Source of the DNA: Pseudomonadales bacterium
GTDB taxonomy: Bacteria; Pseudomonadota; Gammaproteobacteria; Pseudomonadales; Pseudohongiellaceae
Reading direction: 5' to 3'
DNA length: 33,176 nucleotides
NCBI GenBank assembly: GCA_023268635.1
Contig: JALQUB010000057.1
Coordinates: forward strand, 1 to 33,176
The position numbers and the translations under genes were made by a program. The notes under the pieces were generated by a model. It made no database searches. It was not told the origin of the DNA and saw only the letters and a program-made list of their open reading frames with translations. Below, piece by piece: positions 8,542-17,559 of this stretch. How positions within the stretch are numbered: position 1 is the first letter of the stretch; every line of letters begins with the position of its first letter.

Positions 8542-8824
8542 GACAATAACAATAAATAACAATAATAAGTCTCAATAAAAATAAAAATGGCACATAGGCC
8601 CTGACTTTGGGGCAAAACTAGGTTGGTGCACTAAAACTAAACTGATTTGCACGATCAAATAAAACTAAAAATCGAGAGTTCTAATATCAAAAACAAGCAG
8701 GGGCTCAATAAGCAAACAGCCTGAACGTTCTAACCGCCATGGGCACCAGCTTGCGGCAACACTTCCGAGTGACTTGGTTGGATAATTTCGGATTTCAAGG
8801 GATGCATTGCATCCCTTTTCATTT
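8542..8824 (+). ncRNA. crcZ: CrcZ-like A-rich small RNA, candidate Hfq/Crc decoy
   Basis: A transcript of about 280 nt is predicted between the sigma-54 promoter and a strong terminator in the cbrB-pcnB gap; it has no credible ORF. Its first 50 nt hold two long AAN arrays, which are the Hfq distal-face / Crc target motif (AAnAAnAA): 8545-8568 (two overlapping registers, the second with five AAN units at 8555-8568) and 8574-8587 (five units). Another exact AAnAAnAA is at 8689-8696, with partial copies at 8658-8662 and 8707-8711. In Pseudomonas CrcZ (about 400 nt, in the same place) sequesters Hfq and so lifts catabolite repression when CbrAB is active. Position, promoter type, activator and motif all agree; overall sequence and length appear different from CrcZ as I know it. 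The 3' half (8720-8796) lacks A-rich motifs and may be structured. Confidence 0.8.
8797..8824 (+). terminator. Rho-independent terminator of the CrcZ-like RNA
   Basis: GGGATGC (8799-8805), a three-base ATT loop and GCATCCC (8809-8815) form a perfect seven-pair stem, extendable by two A-T pairs from 8797, followed by TTTT and a further T-rich run. It ends the predicted RNA about 175 bp before pcnB. Confidence 0.88.
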
Positions 8825-8999
8825 TCCGACCCTCACTAAATTCCGCATAACTCTCGATCCACTCTAATTCGACACTGCGTAGATACCCCCTATTCCCTTT
8901 TAATTTAGAGATATCCGTGTATTATGCCGACTTCGACCGCGGCGACCTTCGCTTAGCGGACATAGACGAATCGCGCAAACGCGAAGCACATAGCAATTC

Positions 9000-10349
9000 A
9001 TGCCAAATAAAGACCTCCCGCCAGGGCTTGAAAAAGCCACCATCATTCCCCGCGATGAGCATACTGTCTCTCGTCGTTATATCTCTGAAAATGCACTCAA
9101 CGTTTTACGAAAACTCGAGAGCGCCGGTTTTCAGGGCTACTTAGTGGGTGGCGGCGTTCGTGATCTACTTCTCGACAAGCGCCCGAAGGATTTTGATATC
9201 GCCACGGATGCAACCCCTGAAGAGCTGCGCAAACTCTTCCGTAATTCGCGCATCATCGGTCGCCGATTTAAGATAGTCCACCTCCGCTACGGTCGCGAAA
9301 TTATTGAGGTGACCACGTTCAGAGCGCCGCACGACGTCAATGTCGAAATCGATGAAAGTGCTTCGCGCCGAGGTATCCGCAATCTCGATTCGGCGCACTC
9401 TACCGCGGGGATGATCCTGCGCGACAACGTTTACGGCAACGTCGATGAAGATGCTTTACGTCGAGACTTCACGGTCAATGCCCTTTACTACACCACGAAA
9501 GACTTTTCGATTCTCGACTTCAGCACCGGCATGCAAGACTTAAAGGAACGCAAGATCAGGATGATCGGAGATCCTGTTGCGCGCTACAAAGAAGATCCCG
9601 TTCGCATGCTTAGGGCCCTCCGTTTCAGCGCCAAACTCGATTTCGACATTGAAGAATCGACACTGAAACCGATCGACGAGTTAGCCTATTTATTGGAATC
9701 GATATCCCCCGCTCGCCTCTTCGACGAGACCATTAAACTACTCGCCAGCGGCCAAGCTGAGGCTACGTTTGCATTGCTTCGCAAATACCAACCTGGAAAC
9801 TATTTATTTGCGCCAACTCTCCGCGCCCTCCTCACGTCATTCCGAGGGCGAGATCAAGCAGCCGAACTGTTACAGCTTGCTCTACGGAACACGGACAATC
9901 GTTTAGCCGAAGGCAAATCGGTCACACCGGCGTTCCTGTATGCAGCGCTGTTATGGCCAGTACTACGTTTAAAACTCGAATTACACCCAGTACCGAAATT
10001 AAGCCCGTTACAACAGTTCAATGCAGCCGCCAACAGTGCAATCGCAGAACAGCTGACCTACACATCAATTCCGAAAAGGTTCACTCAGGTCACGAAAGAA
10101 ATTTGGGAGCTGCAATCACGCCTCGAGACCCGCAATCGCCGCGCGGCTGAAGGAGTATTCGAACACCCCCGTTTTCGTGCGGCCTATGATTTTTTACTGC
10201 TCCGAGAGGAAGGTGGCGAAAATCTTGGTGGCGTAGGCGCATGGTGGACTGAATTCCAAGAAGGGGATGAAGAGCTACGCGAACAGCTATTACAGCACCT
10301 CCCGCGCGAACAAAAACCAAGACGCAGAAGTCGTCGCCGAAAATCATAG
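9000..10349 (+). CDS. pcnB: Poly(A) polymerase I
   Basis: 449 residues. It adds 3' poly(A) tails to RNAs and thereby promotes their decay. The N-terminal nucleotidyltransferase domain has YLVGGGVRD (from Y47) and the catalytic Asp pair D64-F-D66, followed by [19 protein letters not shown], and then the RNA-binding and dimerisation stretch AVNALYY and [18 protein letters not shown] typical of the class II family. The strongly basic C-terminal tail ([10 protein letters not shown]) and length above 400 mark a poly(A) polymerase rather than a CCA-adding enzyme. The ATG at 9000 has only a weak ribosome site; a TATTAT at 8920-8925 is a possible -10 for its own promoter. It is followed 20 nt later by panB; folK, which I expect between them in Pseudomonas, is missing. 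Confidence 0.94.
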   Translation: MPNKDLPPGLEKATIIPRDEHTVSRRYISENALNVLRKLESAGFQGYLVGGGVRDLLLDKRPKDFDIATDATPEELRKLFRNSRIIGRRFKIVHLRYGREIIEVTTFRAPHDVNVEIDESASRRGIRNLDSAHSTAGMILRDNVYGNVDEDALRRDFTVNALYYTTKDFSILDFSTGMQDLKERKIRMIGDPVARYKEDPVRMLRALRFSAKLDFDIEESTLKPIDELAYLLESISPARLFDETIKLLASGQAEATFALLRKYQPGNYLFAPTLRALLTSFRGRDQAAELLQLALRNTDNRLAEGKSVTPAFLYAALLWPVLRLKLELHPVPKLSPLQQFNAAANSAIAEQLTYTSIPKRFTQVTKEIWELQSRLETRNRRAAEGVFEHPRFRAAYDFLLLREEGGENLGGVGAWWTEFQEGDEELREQLLQHLPREQKPRRRSRRRKS

Positions 10350-10369
10350 AAACCTGCTACCATCCGGCC

Positions 10370-11182
10370 ATGAGCACCCAATCAGCGATCAAAAATGTAA
10401 CCCTTACCACCCTCCAAGGTATTAAAGCCCGTGGAGAGAAATTTGCTTGCCTCACAGCTTATGATGCTTGTTTCGCCGGTATCGCGAGCTCCGCGGGAGT
10501 CGAAGTTTTGCTAGTCGGAGACTCGTTGGGCATGGTCTTACAGGGCCATGACAGCACGCTGCCCGTCACGATGGAGGACATGATCTACCATATGCACTGC
10601 GTGAAGCGTGGCAACAAAGGGGCGTTACTCATCGCCGATCTTCCGTTTATGAGCTATGCCTCAGAGACTCAGACTCTAGAGAATGCGGCGGCACTAATGC
10701 GTGCCGGTGCGCACATGGTGAAATTAGAAGGCGGTGCCTGGATCGAAAACACCACCCGCCTGCTCTCAGAGCGTGGCATTCCCGTCTGTGCGCACATGGG
10801 TTTGACTCCACAATCGGTAAATCGAATCGGCGGCTTCCACGTCCAAGGCCGCGACACCGAACAGGCTCAGGCTATCCTCGAAGAAGCGAAGCTACTCGAA
10901 AATGCAGGCGCGAGTGTTTTACTGTTAGAGTGCGTACCCCGTGAGCTCGCTAAAATTGTCACAGACAGCCTGACTATCCCAGTTATTGGCATCGGCGCAG
11001 GTCCTGACACGACTGGTCAGATTATGGTGTTACACGATGTGCTCGGCGTTTCGCCCATTACACCCAAGTTTGTTAAAAATTTCCTCGTCAACTCCAAAGA
11101 TGGAATTCCGGGCGCATTACGCGACTACGTCGCCGCGGTGAAATCCATGAGCTTCCCTGCAGAAGAGCACTGCTTTAACTAG
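10370..11182 (+). CDS. panB: 3-methyl-2-oxobutanoate hydroxymethyltransferase
   Basis: 270 residues, full length. It transfers a hydroxymethyl group from methylene-tetrahydrofolate to 2-oxoisovalerate to give ketopantoate, the first step of pantothenate (coenzyme A) synthesis. TIM-barrel signatures: [40 protein letters not shown] with the Mg-binding Asp, [42 protein letters not shown], and [18 protein letters not shown] near the C-terminus. Probably co-transcribed with pcnB (20 nt upstream) and panC (31 nt downstream). Confidence 0.97.
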   Translation: MSTQSAIKNVTLTTLQGIKARGEKFACLTAYDACFAGIASSAGVEVLLVGDSLGMVLQGHDSTLPVTMEDMIYHMHCVKRGNKGALLIADLPFMSYASETQTLENAAALMRAGAHMVKLEGGAWIENTTRLLSERGIPVCAHMGLTPQSVNRIGGFHVQGRDTEQAQAILEEAKLLENAGASVLLLECVPRELAKIVTDSLTIPVIGIGAGPDTTGQIMVLHDVLGVSPITPKFVKNFLVNSKDGIPGALRDYVAAVKSMSFPAEEHCFN

Positions 11183-11213
11183 TAACGCAGCCATCGAATA
11201 GGCTAAGCCGGCC

Positions 11214-12056
11214 ATGCAAGAATTCACAACAATCGCTTCAATTCGTGCCGCGCTACGCGATCGGGGCTCTCGCTCTTTAGGTTTCGTCCCCACCATGGGC
11301 AACCTCCACGCAGGGCATATCGCGCTGGTCCGAGAAGCACGCGCGCGTAACGACCTCCTCACTTGCAGCATCTTCGTCAATCCGTTGCAATTTGGACCTA
11401 ACGAAGATTTAGATGCCTACCCTCGCACTCTAGACGCTGATCGCAGGGCATTAGAGGCGGCCGGCTGTGATTTTCTCTTCCTGCCCAGCGCTGAAGAACT
11501 CTACGGCAAGGAGATGGCGACTAGTACGCGCGTACAGGTCCCCGAACTTGGGAACGATTTCTGCGGAGCGAGTCGTCCAGGCCACTTCGACGGCGTAACG
11601 ACTATCGTCACGAAATTATTCAATATTGTTCAACCGGACGATGCCTTTTTCGGCTTAAAGGATTATCAACAATTTCTGATTATCCGTAAGATGACCCACG
11701 ACCTATCATTACCCATCACAATCCACGGTATCGCGACTCAGCGAGAACCGAGCGGGCTTGCCCTGAGTTCTCGCAATGGATATCTAAATCCAGAAGAGCG
11801 ACGCCAAGCCCCCGCGCTGTATCGGGTGATACAAGACATCGCCAAGGGGCTGCGCGGAGGTGATTCGAACTATGCCGGCCTCATAGCCACTGCAACGCGT
11901 GCGCTGGCCGACGCGGGCATGCGTGTCGACTATTTAGGCATCGCGAATGCGAACACCCTCGCAAAAGCGACGCTAATGGATAAGGACCTCATCATACTTG
12001 CCGCAGCGCACCTAGGGTCTACTCGCCTGATCGACAACCAACTCGTTTCGCTATAA
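11214..12056 (+). CDS. panC: Pantothenate synthetase (pantoate-beta-alanine ligase)
   Basis: 280 residues. It condenses pantoate and beta-alanine with ATP through a pantoyl-adenylate to form pantothenate. Nucleotidyltransferase features: FVPTMGNLHAGHIALV with the HIGH-like HAGH, IFVNPLQFGPNEDLDAYPR, CGASRPGHFDGVTTIVTKLF, FGLKDYQQFLIIRKM, and the KMSKS-like segment GLALSSRNGYL. Follows panB directly. The aspartate decarboxylase gene panD, which makes beta-alanine and is often the third gene of the cluster, is not found next to it. Confidence 0.97.
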   Translation: MQEFTTIASIRAALRDRGSRSLGFVPTMGNLHAGHIALVREARARNDLLTCSIFVNPLQFGPNEDLDAYPRTLDADRRALEAAGCDFLFLPSAEELYGKEMATSTRVQVPELGNDFCGASRPGHFDGVTTIVTKLFNIVQPDDAFFGLKDYQQFLIIRKMTHDLSLPITIHGIATQREPSGLALSSRNGYLNPEERRQAPALYRVIQDIAKGLRGGDSNYAGLIATATRALADAGMRVDYLGIANANTLAKATLMDKDLIILAAAHLGSTRLIDNQLVSL

Positions 12057-12082
12057 CTCTAGCCACCCCAAACCCCGGCAAT

Positions 12083-12111
12083 TTGAGCTAGTTTAGTCCT
12101 TGGTGCATACT
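12083..12111 (+). promoter_or_regulatory. Possible sigma-70 promoter for acs
   Basis: TTGAGC at 12083-12088 and CATACT at 12106-12111 are separated by exactly 17 bases, giving four and four matches to the -35 and -10 consensus. They lie 38 bp before the acs ATG in the only sizeable gap between panC and acs. Supported by spacing only. Confidence 0.35.
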
Positions 12112-12148
12112 CGAGAACCTATCGTATGGCCATCTGGAAACAGTGAAT

Positions 12149-14089
12149 ATGTCCGAAAATAAGACCTACCCCGTTAGTGCCGAGGCCGCGCAGCGTAGCC
12201 ATCTCAACAAGTCACAGTATGAGGCGCTCTATCGTCAATCTATTGAGAACCCAGATGAATTCTGGGCCGAGCAGGCAGGAACCTTACTGCACTGGCACGA
12301 GCCTTGGCGGCGCGTCAGTGCGGGCGATTTTGACAAAGCAGAGTCCACATGGTTCGAAGGCGCGCGCCTGAATGCTTCGTATAACTGTATCGACCGCCAC
12401 CTCGAACATCGCGCGGCACAGACGGCAATAATTTGGGAGGGCGACGAACCCAGCGACGCGAAACACATTAGCTATCGTGAGCTTCATGAAGCCGTCTGCC
12501 GATTCGCCAACGCACTCAAAGCCCGTGGTGTTAGCAAAGGAGATCGGGTCTGCATCTATATGCCCATGATTCCAGAAGCCAGTTACGCGATGCTAGCTTG
12601 CGCCCGTATTGGCGCGGTTCATTCAGTGGTGTTCGGTGGCTTCTCGCCCGAATCTATCAAGGACCGTATTCTCGACTCCGATTGCCGCGTAGTCATCACC
12701 GCTGATGAAGGTATCCGAGGTGGCCGCACAATTCCTCTCAAGGCCAATGTCGACTCAGCATTAGAGCAATGCCCAAATGTACACAGTGTTTTCGTTGTGC
12801 GTCGCACCCATGCCAAGATCGCTTGGAATGATTCACGGGACGTTTGCTACCACCAGAGCACCTCAGCTGCGAGCGCAGAATGTGATATCGAGCTCATGGA
12901 CGCCGAAGATCCCTTATTCATCCTCTATACTTCGGGTTCGACCGGTAAGCCTAAGGGTGTCTTGCATACCACCGCCGGCTATTTGCTCGGTGCGGCAATG
13001 ACCCATAAATACGTATTCGATTACCACGACGGCGACGTGTATTGGTGTACCGCTGATGTGGGCTGGGTCACGGGTCACAGCTATATCGTCTACGGCCCTC
13101 TCGCCAACGGTGCCACCACACTCATGTTCGAGGGCGTACCCACCTACCCTGACGCCTCGCGCTTTTGGCAGGTCATCGACAAGCACCAAGTCTCTATTTT
13201 CTACACGGCGCCGACGGCTATCAGAGCACTGATGGCGGCGGGCAATGAACCTGTTACGCGCACATCTCGTCAATCGCTTAGATTGCTCGGCAGCGTCGGA
13301 GAACCCATCAATCCCGAAGCCTGGGAGTGGTATTACCATGTCGTGGGCGAGGGGCGTTGCGCCATCGTCGATACTTGGTGGCAAACCGAGACAGGCGCGA
13401 TCATGATCACTCCCCTGCCCGGTGTAACCGAATTAAAACCCGGATCGGCGACATTGCCGTTCTTCGGCGTCAAGCCTGCTTTGGTAGATGCCGATGGCAG
13501 AGAGCTAGAAGGCGAAGCGACAGGTAATTTAGTGCTGGGCCAAACTTGGCCGAGCCAACTCCGTAGCATCTACGGGGATCACCAACGCTGCGTAGATACC
13601 TATTTTGCGCCTTATCCAGGCTATTATTTCACCGGCGACAGTGCGCATCGAGACGCCGACGGTTATTACTGGATTACGGGTCGCGTCGATGACGTGATTA
13701 ATGTCTCCGGCCATCGGCTCGGAACCGCCGAGATCGAAAGCGCACTCGTTTTACACCCGAGCGTGGCCGAGGCTGCGGTCGTAGGCTATCCACATGACAT
13801 CAAGGGACAGGGCATTTATGCCTATGTGACTCTTATGGGTGGAATCGAAGAATCGGACACTTTGAATGCCGACCTGCGGTCATTCGTTGCGAACGAGATA
13901 GGCGCGTTCGCACGCCCGGAAATCATCCAGTTCGCGCCCGGCTTGCCGAAGACTAGGTCAGGCAAAATCATGCGACGAATATTGCGTAAAATCGCTGCGA
14001 ATGAACTCGATAATCTCGGTGACACCACAACGCTCGCTGATCCCGCCGTCGTCGATCAACTCATCGAGAATCGAGCAAACAAGGCTTAA
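12149..14089 (+). CDS. acs: Acetyl-CoA synthetase (AMP-forming)
   Basis: 646 residues from ATG 12149. GTG at 12143 is in frame, but GGAAA at 12136-12140 is spaced 8 nt from the ATG and only 2 nt from the GTG. The enzyme activates acetate with ATP to acetyl-AMP and then acetyl-CoA. Domains: ACAS N-terminal segment, then the adenylate-forming core with [11 protein letters not shown] near residue 259, [10 protein letters not shown] with the W410-W411 pair that limits the acyl pocket to acetate, and [20 protein letters not shown] with the hinge region. The C-terminal domain carries K606 in TRSGKIMRR, the Lys required for adenylation and normally the acetylation target. The motif reads TETGA where TETGG is usual. 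Acetate rather than propionate is likely but not proven. DUF58 follows 6 nt later. Confidence 0.94.
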   Translation: MSENKTYPVSAEAAQRSHLNKSQYEALYRQSIENPDEFWAEQAGTLLHWHEPWRRVSAGDFDKAESTWFEGARLNASYNCIDRHLEHRAAQTAIIWEGDEPSDAKHISYRELHEAVCRFANALKARGVSKGDRVCIYMPMIPEASYAMLACARIGAVHSVVFGGFSPESIKDRILDSDCRVVITADEGIRGGRTIPLKANVDSALEQCPNVHSVFVVRRTHAKIAWNDSRDVCYHQSTSAASAECDIELMDAEDPLFILYTSGSTGKPKGVLHTTAGYLLGAAMTHKYVFDYHDGDVYWCTADVGWVTGHSYIVYGPLANGATTLMFEGVPTYPDASRFWQVIDKHQVSIFYTAPTAIRALMAAGNEPVTRTSRQSLRLLGSVGEPINPEAWEWYYHVVGEGRCAIVDTWWQTETGAIMITPLPGVTELKPGSATLPFFGVKPALVDADGRELEGEATGNLVLGQTWPSQLRSIYGDHQRCVDTYFAPYPGYYFTGDSAHRDADGYYWITGRVDDVINVSGHRLGTAEIESALVLHPSVAEAAVVGYPHDIKGQGIYAYVTLMGGIEESDTLNADLRSFVANEIGAFARPEIIQFAPGLPKTRSGKIMRRILRKIAANELDNLGDTTTLADPAVVDQLIENRANKA

Positions 14090-14095
14090 CCACGA

Positions 14096-15397
14096 GTGAG
14101 GCTCTGGCGACTGGCAGCGGGTTTAGGAGCGCATTTTCCGCTCACTACCCAAGGCAGTTTAACGCTGATTATTTCGGCTGGTGCGCTGCGCTTATTTGGC
14201 TACGCGAGCATGGATTTGGTCGTGTTCGCACTGTGCTTGTGCGCGCTCATCGTCGTAATCGTTTCTTTGTTTACAACGGTAATTGCTGGGTATTTCGTCC
14301 AGCGCAGCGTTCTAGGCAACCTTGCAGCGCAGGCAAGCAGTCAGCGTGGCAATTACGAAGCGGGCTATCGCAACGAAACAGGCTTTTCCTTACCGGCTTT
14401 GGCTTGGCTTCCCTTAGTGCGACTTCGATGGACAATCACTCAGCCAAACAACACTAAAACTTTTCTAGAGACGGCGCGAGACAAACGATTACACGAGTTC
14501 CTTTTACCTGGCTCACGAGGAGCAGGAGAAACGATCCGTCGACGCTTCGAAGTCAGCGACGCGCTTGGCCTTTGCCGCTACTGCTGGCATGGCGAACAGG
14601 TGGCGAATTATAGAATCCTGCCGAGTCTTGGAAAAATTAGGCCTGTCACGCTTCAGCGCGCAAAAATAAGTGATGATGGACTCCCGGATGCCACTGGCGC
14701 ACCCGAAGGAGATCGAATGGAAATCCGTCCCTATGCGCCAGGGGACTCTCTGCGCGATATCCTGTGGAAAGGCTTCGCTAGAAACAGACAACTGAACGTC
14801 CGACTCCCCGAAAAAAGCGTAGCTTTCGATGACAAAACTTACGCCTACCTTCTTAGCGGAACCGGTGACGAACCTGCCGCTGCGTTGGCTAGAATAGCGC
14901 TCGAAAATTATTTATTGGGCAAAGACTGGTGTTTCGGCGCGGATGGCAGTCCAGCGACAAACTCACTCGATGCCGCTCTCGATGCGATCGCCAAATCGGC
15001 TGACTGGGAACAGCCACAAAGGGAATTACTGAGTGAGACCACATCTGCGCAGGTCTTCGATTTCGAAAACTTCATAAGGCAGCAGAACATTTCGCATTGC
15101 GTAGTATTCGCTGGAGCCGTCGATGAAAACACCCTCGATACGCTAGCGCAAGTTCTGCAATCGCACCCAGTAAAGCTCAGTTTGCTGTTGGGTATCGATT
15201 TTGAAGAGCCCTCGGAGGCTATCCCCTTCTGGCGACAACTCTTACACCACACGCCGAAGCAACGGATATCCGGATCGTCACTGTCACTTGATCGATTGAC
15301 CACTCTGCGGCAACGCGTAGAATCGATGTTAATAATCGACCGACAAAGCGGCCAACGAATCGAGGCCAATCGACTAGGAGGCGAGACGTTTGGATAA
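14096..15397 (+). CDS. DUF58 domain membrane protein
   Basis: 433 residues from a GTG start 6 nt after the acs stop. Two hydrophobic segments lie at about 22-36 and 40-72. The body carries the DUF58 signature GDRMEIRPYAPGDSLRD followed by ILWKGFARNRQLNVR (about 204-245), equivalent to the RxYxxGDxxRxIxWxxxAR motif of the family. Domain-family knowledge: DUF58 proteins are usually encoded with MoxR ATPases and often with a TgpA-like transglutaminase; their biochemical role is unclear but they are linked to envelope or protein-maturation functions. The 3' end overlaps the next gene by 8 bp, so translation is coupled. The ribosome site before the GTG is poor (AAGG at 14081-14084), suggesting it may depend on translation of acs. 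Confidence 0.86.
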   Translation: MRLWRLAAGLGAHFPLTTQGSLTLIISAGALRLFGYASMDLVVFALCLCALIVVIVSLFTTVIAGYFVQRSVLGNLAAQASSQRGNYEAGYRNETGFSLPALAWLPLVRLRWTITQPNNTKTFLETARDKRLHEFLLPGSRGAGETIRRRFEVSDALGLCRYCWHGEQVANYRILPSLGKIRPVTLQRAKISDDGLPDATGAPEGDRMEIRPYAPGDSLRDILWKGFARNRQLNVRLPEKSVAFDDKTYAYLLSGTGDEPAAALARIALENYLLGKDWCFGADGSPATNSLDAALDAIAKSADWEQPQRELLSETTSAQVFDFENFIRQQNISHCVVFAGAVDENTLDTLAQVLQSHPVKLSLLLGIDFEEPSEAIPFWRQLLHHTPKQRISGSSLSLDRLTTLRQRVESMLIIDRQSGQRIEANRLGGETFG

Positions 15398-17543
15398 CAA
15401 TTTTCAAGTCTTACGACTCGTGGTTATTGCGTTCGCAGCATGGCTATTCAGCCTGCCGTTAAGTATTGCTAGCGGCTCGGTCGGCGCAGTACTTGGCGCC
15501 TCGTTTGCGATCATCGTGATTCAACGCGCCCATTCGCGCGGAGATTTAGACCTAGCTATCCGTTTACCCGCCATTCTTGGCGCAGCGAGCGTAATAGCCC
15601 TCACGGGGCTCAGCATTGCTATTTATCTCAGAAATGGCAGCAGCCTTAATCAAGGTGTGTCAGCACTGGCAGGTGAATCTTTACAACCGTTAACACTTTA
15701 TAAGAGCGGTGAATTTATTGCTGCGCTGCTATTAGCCGCTGCAGTCTGCGGAACACTGCGATTGCTCGCCCTGCGAAGTGCGGCGGGTCGCATGGCCGAA
15801 ATTATTTTCACCGCCTCTTCGATCGTTCTAACGCTGACCGCGCATCGTAACGGCATGATAGACAGACCTTTCATCCTCGGCGATTTCGCACTAATCCGCG
15901 GCTATGATCCTGCCTATCTACTCATGAGTATCGGCGTCGCCGCCTTACTCGCTCTCGTCGCCATCAACCTGCGAGACACGAGCGGCTCCCGAAACTTTTA
16001 CCATCTTTCGGTGATCTCTATCGCCAGTTTAATGCTGTTCGTATTTGTCGAGCGGATAGGTTTACCCTCTCCCGAGCTGACGAACGACCTCGGCCTTACC
16101 GGCAACACAGGTCAGTCCGAGCATGATGACAATCCTTTTCAGGACAGCACCAACGATCCAAAAGACAAGGCAGCACCAGTCGCTGTAGTCGTATTCCATG
16201 ACGATTATGAGCCTGTAGACGGTTCGTATTATTTCAGAGAATCGGCCTACTCACAGTTCAATGGGACACGCATTGATTACGCCTCACGCGCCGACATGGA
16301 TACTGATTTATTGGCAGGCTTTAGGGATCCATCTGCCGCCAACATCGGACACGCCTTGTCACCGATACCCGCCGCACCTCGTAAAACAGTTCGAACGACG
16401 ATCGGCACTCTCATACCCCATCGCGCACCTTTCGCTCTGGACACTCCGACTGGGTTTACTCGCGTCGCAAATCCGAACACGACTCGATTCGACACGACAT
16501 ATGAAGCGACCTCAGCAGTCCCTCTGTTTGACTACAACACTTTAATCGGACGAGAGACCGGCGCCGAAGATTGGAGTGAAGACTTAAGAGCTGAATATCT
16601 CCGCTTACCTGATGATCCGAGATATTCGGATCTAGCGCATTCATTAACCGCCTCTTTGAAGCCGGAATTTTCGAACGATGCATTCGCTCAGGTTTGGGTG
16701 ATTAAGCAGTACTTAGATGAAAACGGAATTTACAGTCTAAAAAATGCACACGCGACAGAACAGGATCCTGCGGCCTCATTCCTATTTGGAGACCTCACAG
16801 GTTACTGCGTCCATTTTGCTTTCTCAGCAGTCTATCTCTATCGCAGCTTAGGCATTCCTGCGCGTGTGGGAGTGGGCTATTCCGTTCCTGCCAGCAATCG
16901 TGCTGGAGGTTCATCGCTTCTCATACAGGCAATTCACGGTCACGCCTGGCCCGAAGTCTATTTCCGTGACGTTGGCTGGGTCATTATTGATCCTGCTCCA
17001 CAGCAAACGCTTGTGGATATGGCTACCGACCCGCAAGACAATCTGCAGCAGTTACTCGGCGATATGTTGCGCGATGATGCATCATTCGATCAATTCATTG
17101 CGGCACAAGCGGAACAAAGATTTGACTTCGGCCTGCTCGCGAAACGCCTCTTCGCGTCGCTATTCATCGCCGCGTTCATCGTGCTCTGCCTTTCTTATCT
17201 CACCAAAGCCTATACTCGCTTGGCGCCTCGATTCGGACGGTCGGAATGGCTTTATCGATCAACACTCAAAGCTAACCTCGAACGACTCGCGAGCATGGGC
17301 TTCAATCGACAGTACGGTGAATCTCGCGAGGCATTCGCAGAACGGTGCCAAGAACTGAGTCCTAGCTTTTATGCGCTCACTAGAGCCCATTTGCAGCGCT
17401 CACTCGCCGACAAGAGACAACCGTGTTCAACTGACTGGTTGGCATTGGATCATTCAATACAGCAAGAACTGCGCACCAATCTGCCACTGTGGCGCCGCAT
17501 TGCCGGCCTATTAAATCCCCTCAGCAGTCTAGCCGCGCGCTAA
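15390..17543 (+). CDS. TgpA-like transmembrane transglutaminase-family protein
   Basis: 717 residues from a TTG start. The TTG is supported by a perfect AGGAGG at 15376-15381 placed 8 nt upstream. Layout: six or so N-terminal membrane helices (residues 8-225), a periplasmic transglutaminase-core domain (about 390-545) with the full Cys-His-Asp triad, C473 in TGYCVHFAFS, H518 in GHAWPEVYF and D534 in VIIDPAPQ, one more membrane helix near 590-612 (LFIAAFIVLCLSYL) and a C-terminal cytoplasmic tail with a DUF4129-like region. This is the organisation of Pseudomonas TgpA, an essential-gene product with transglutaminase activity. Its partners DUF58 and MoxR flank it on both sides. Confidence 0.9.
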   Translation: MDNNFQVLRLVVIAFAAWLFSLPLSIASGSVGAVLGASFAIIVIQRAHSRGDLDLAIRLPAILGAASVIALTGLSIAIYLRNGSSLNQGVSALAGESLQPLTLYKSGEFIAALLLAAAVCGTLRLLALRSAAGRMAEIIFTASSIVLTLTAHRNGMIDRPFILGDFALIRGYDPAYLLMSIGVAALLALVAINLRDTSGSRNFYHLSVISIASLMLFVFVERIGLPSPELTNDLGLTGNTGQSEHDDNPFQDSTNDPKDKAAPVAVVVFHDDYEPVDGSYYFRESAYSQFNGTRIDYASRADMDTDLLAGFRDPSAANIGHALSPIPAAPRKTVRTTIGTLIPHRAPFALDTPTGFTRVANPNTTRFDTTYEATSAVPLFDYNTLIGRETGAEDWSEDLRAEYLRLPDDPRYSDLAHSLTASLKPEFSNDAFAQVWVIKQYLDENGIYSLKNAHATEQDPAASFLFGDLTGYCVHFAFSAVYLYRSLGIPARVGVGYSVPASNRAGGSSLLIQAIHGHAWPEVYFRDVGWVIIDPAPQQTLVDMATDPQDNLQQLLGDMLRDDASFDQFIAAQAEQRFDFGLLAKRLFASLFIAAFIVLCLSYLTKAYTRLAPRFGRSEWLYRSTLKANLERLASMGFNRQYGESREAFAERCQELSPSFYALTRAHLQRSLADKRQPCSTDWLALDHSIQQELRTNLPLWRRIAGLLNPLSSLAAR

Positions 17544-17559
17544 CATAATGGAGAACTCA

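Noticed and set aside
8405-8593. 62-codon minus-strand frame inside the cbrB-pcnB gap
   Set aside because: It runs opposite the sigma-54 promoter and AAN arrays; its composition is just the complement of A-rich DNA.
8917-9144. 75-codon frame upstream of pcnB
   Set aside because: It overlaps the pcnB start in another frame, begins with GTG without ribosome site, and the pcnB frame has full family motifs.
12149-12166. A-rich stretch at the acs start as a Crc/Hfq target
   Set aside because: Only two AAN units are in register (AATAAG) and the third fails, so it does not meet AAnAAnAA, although acs would be a logical target.
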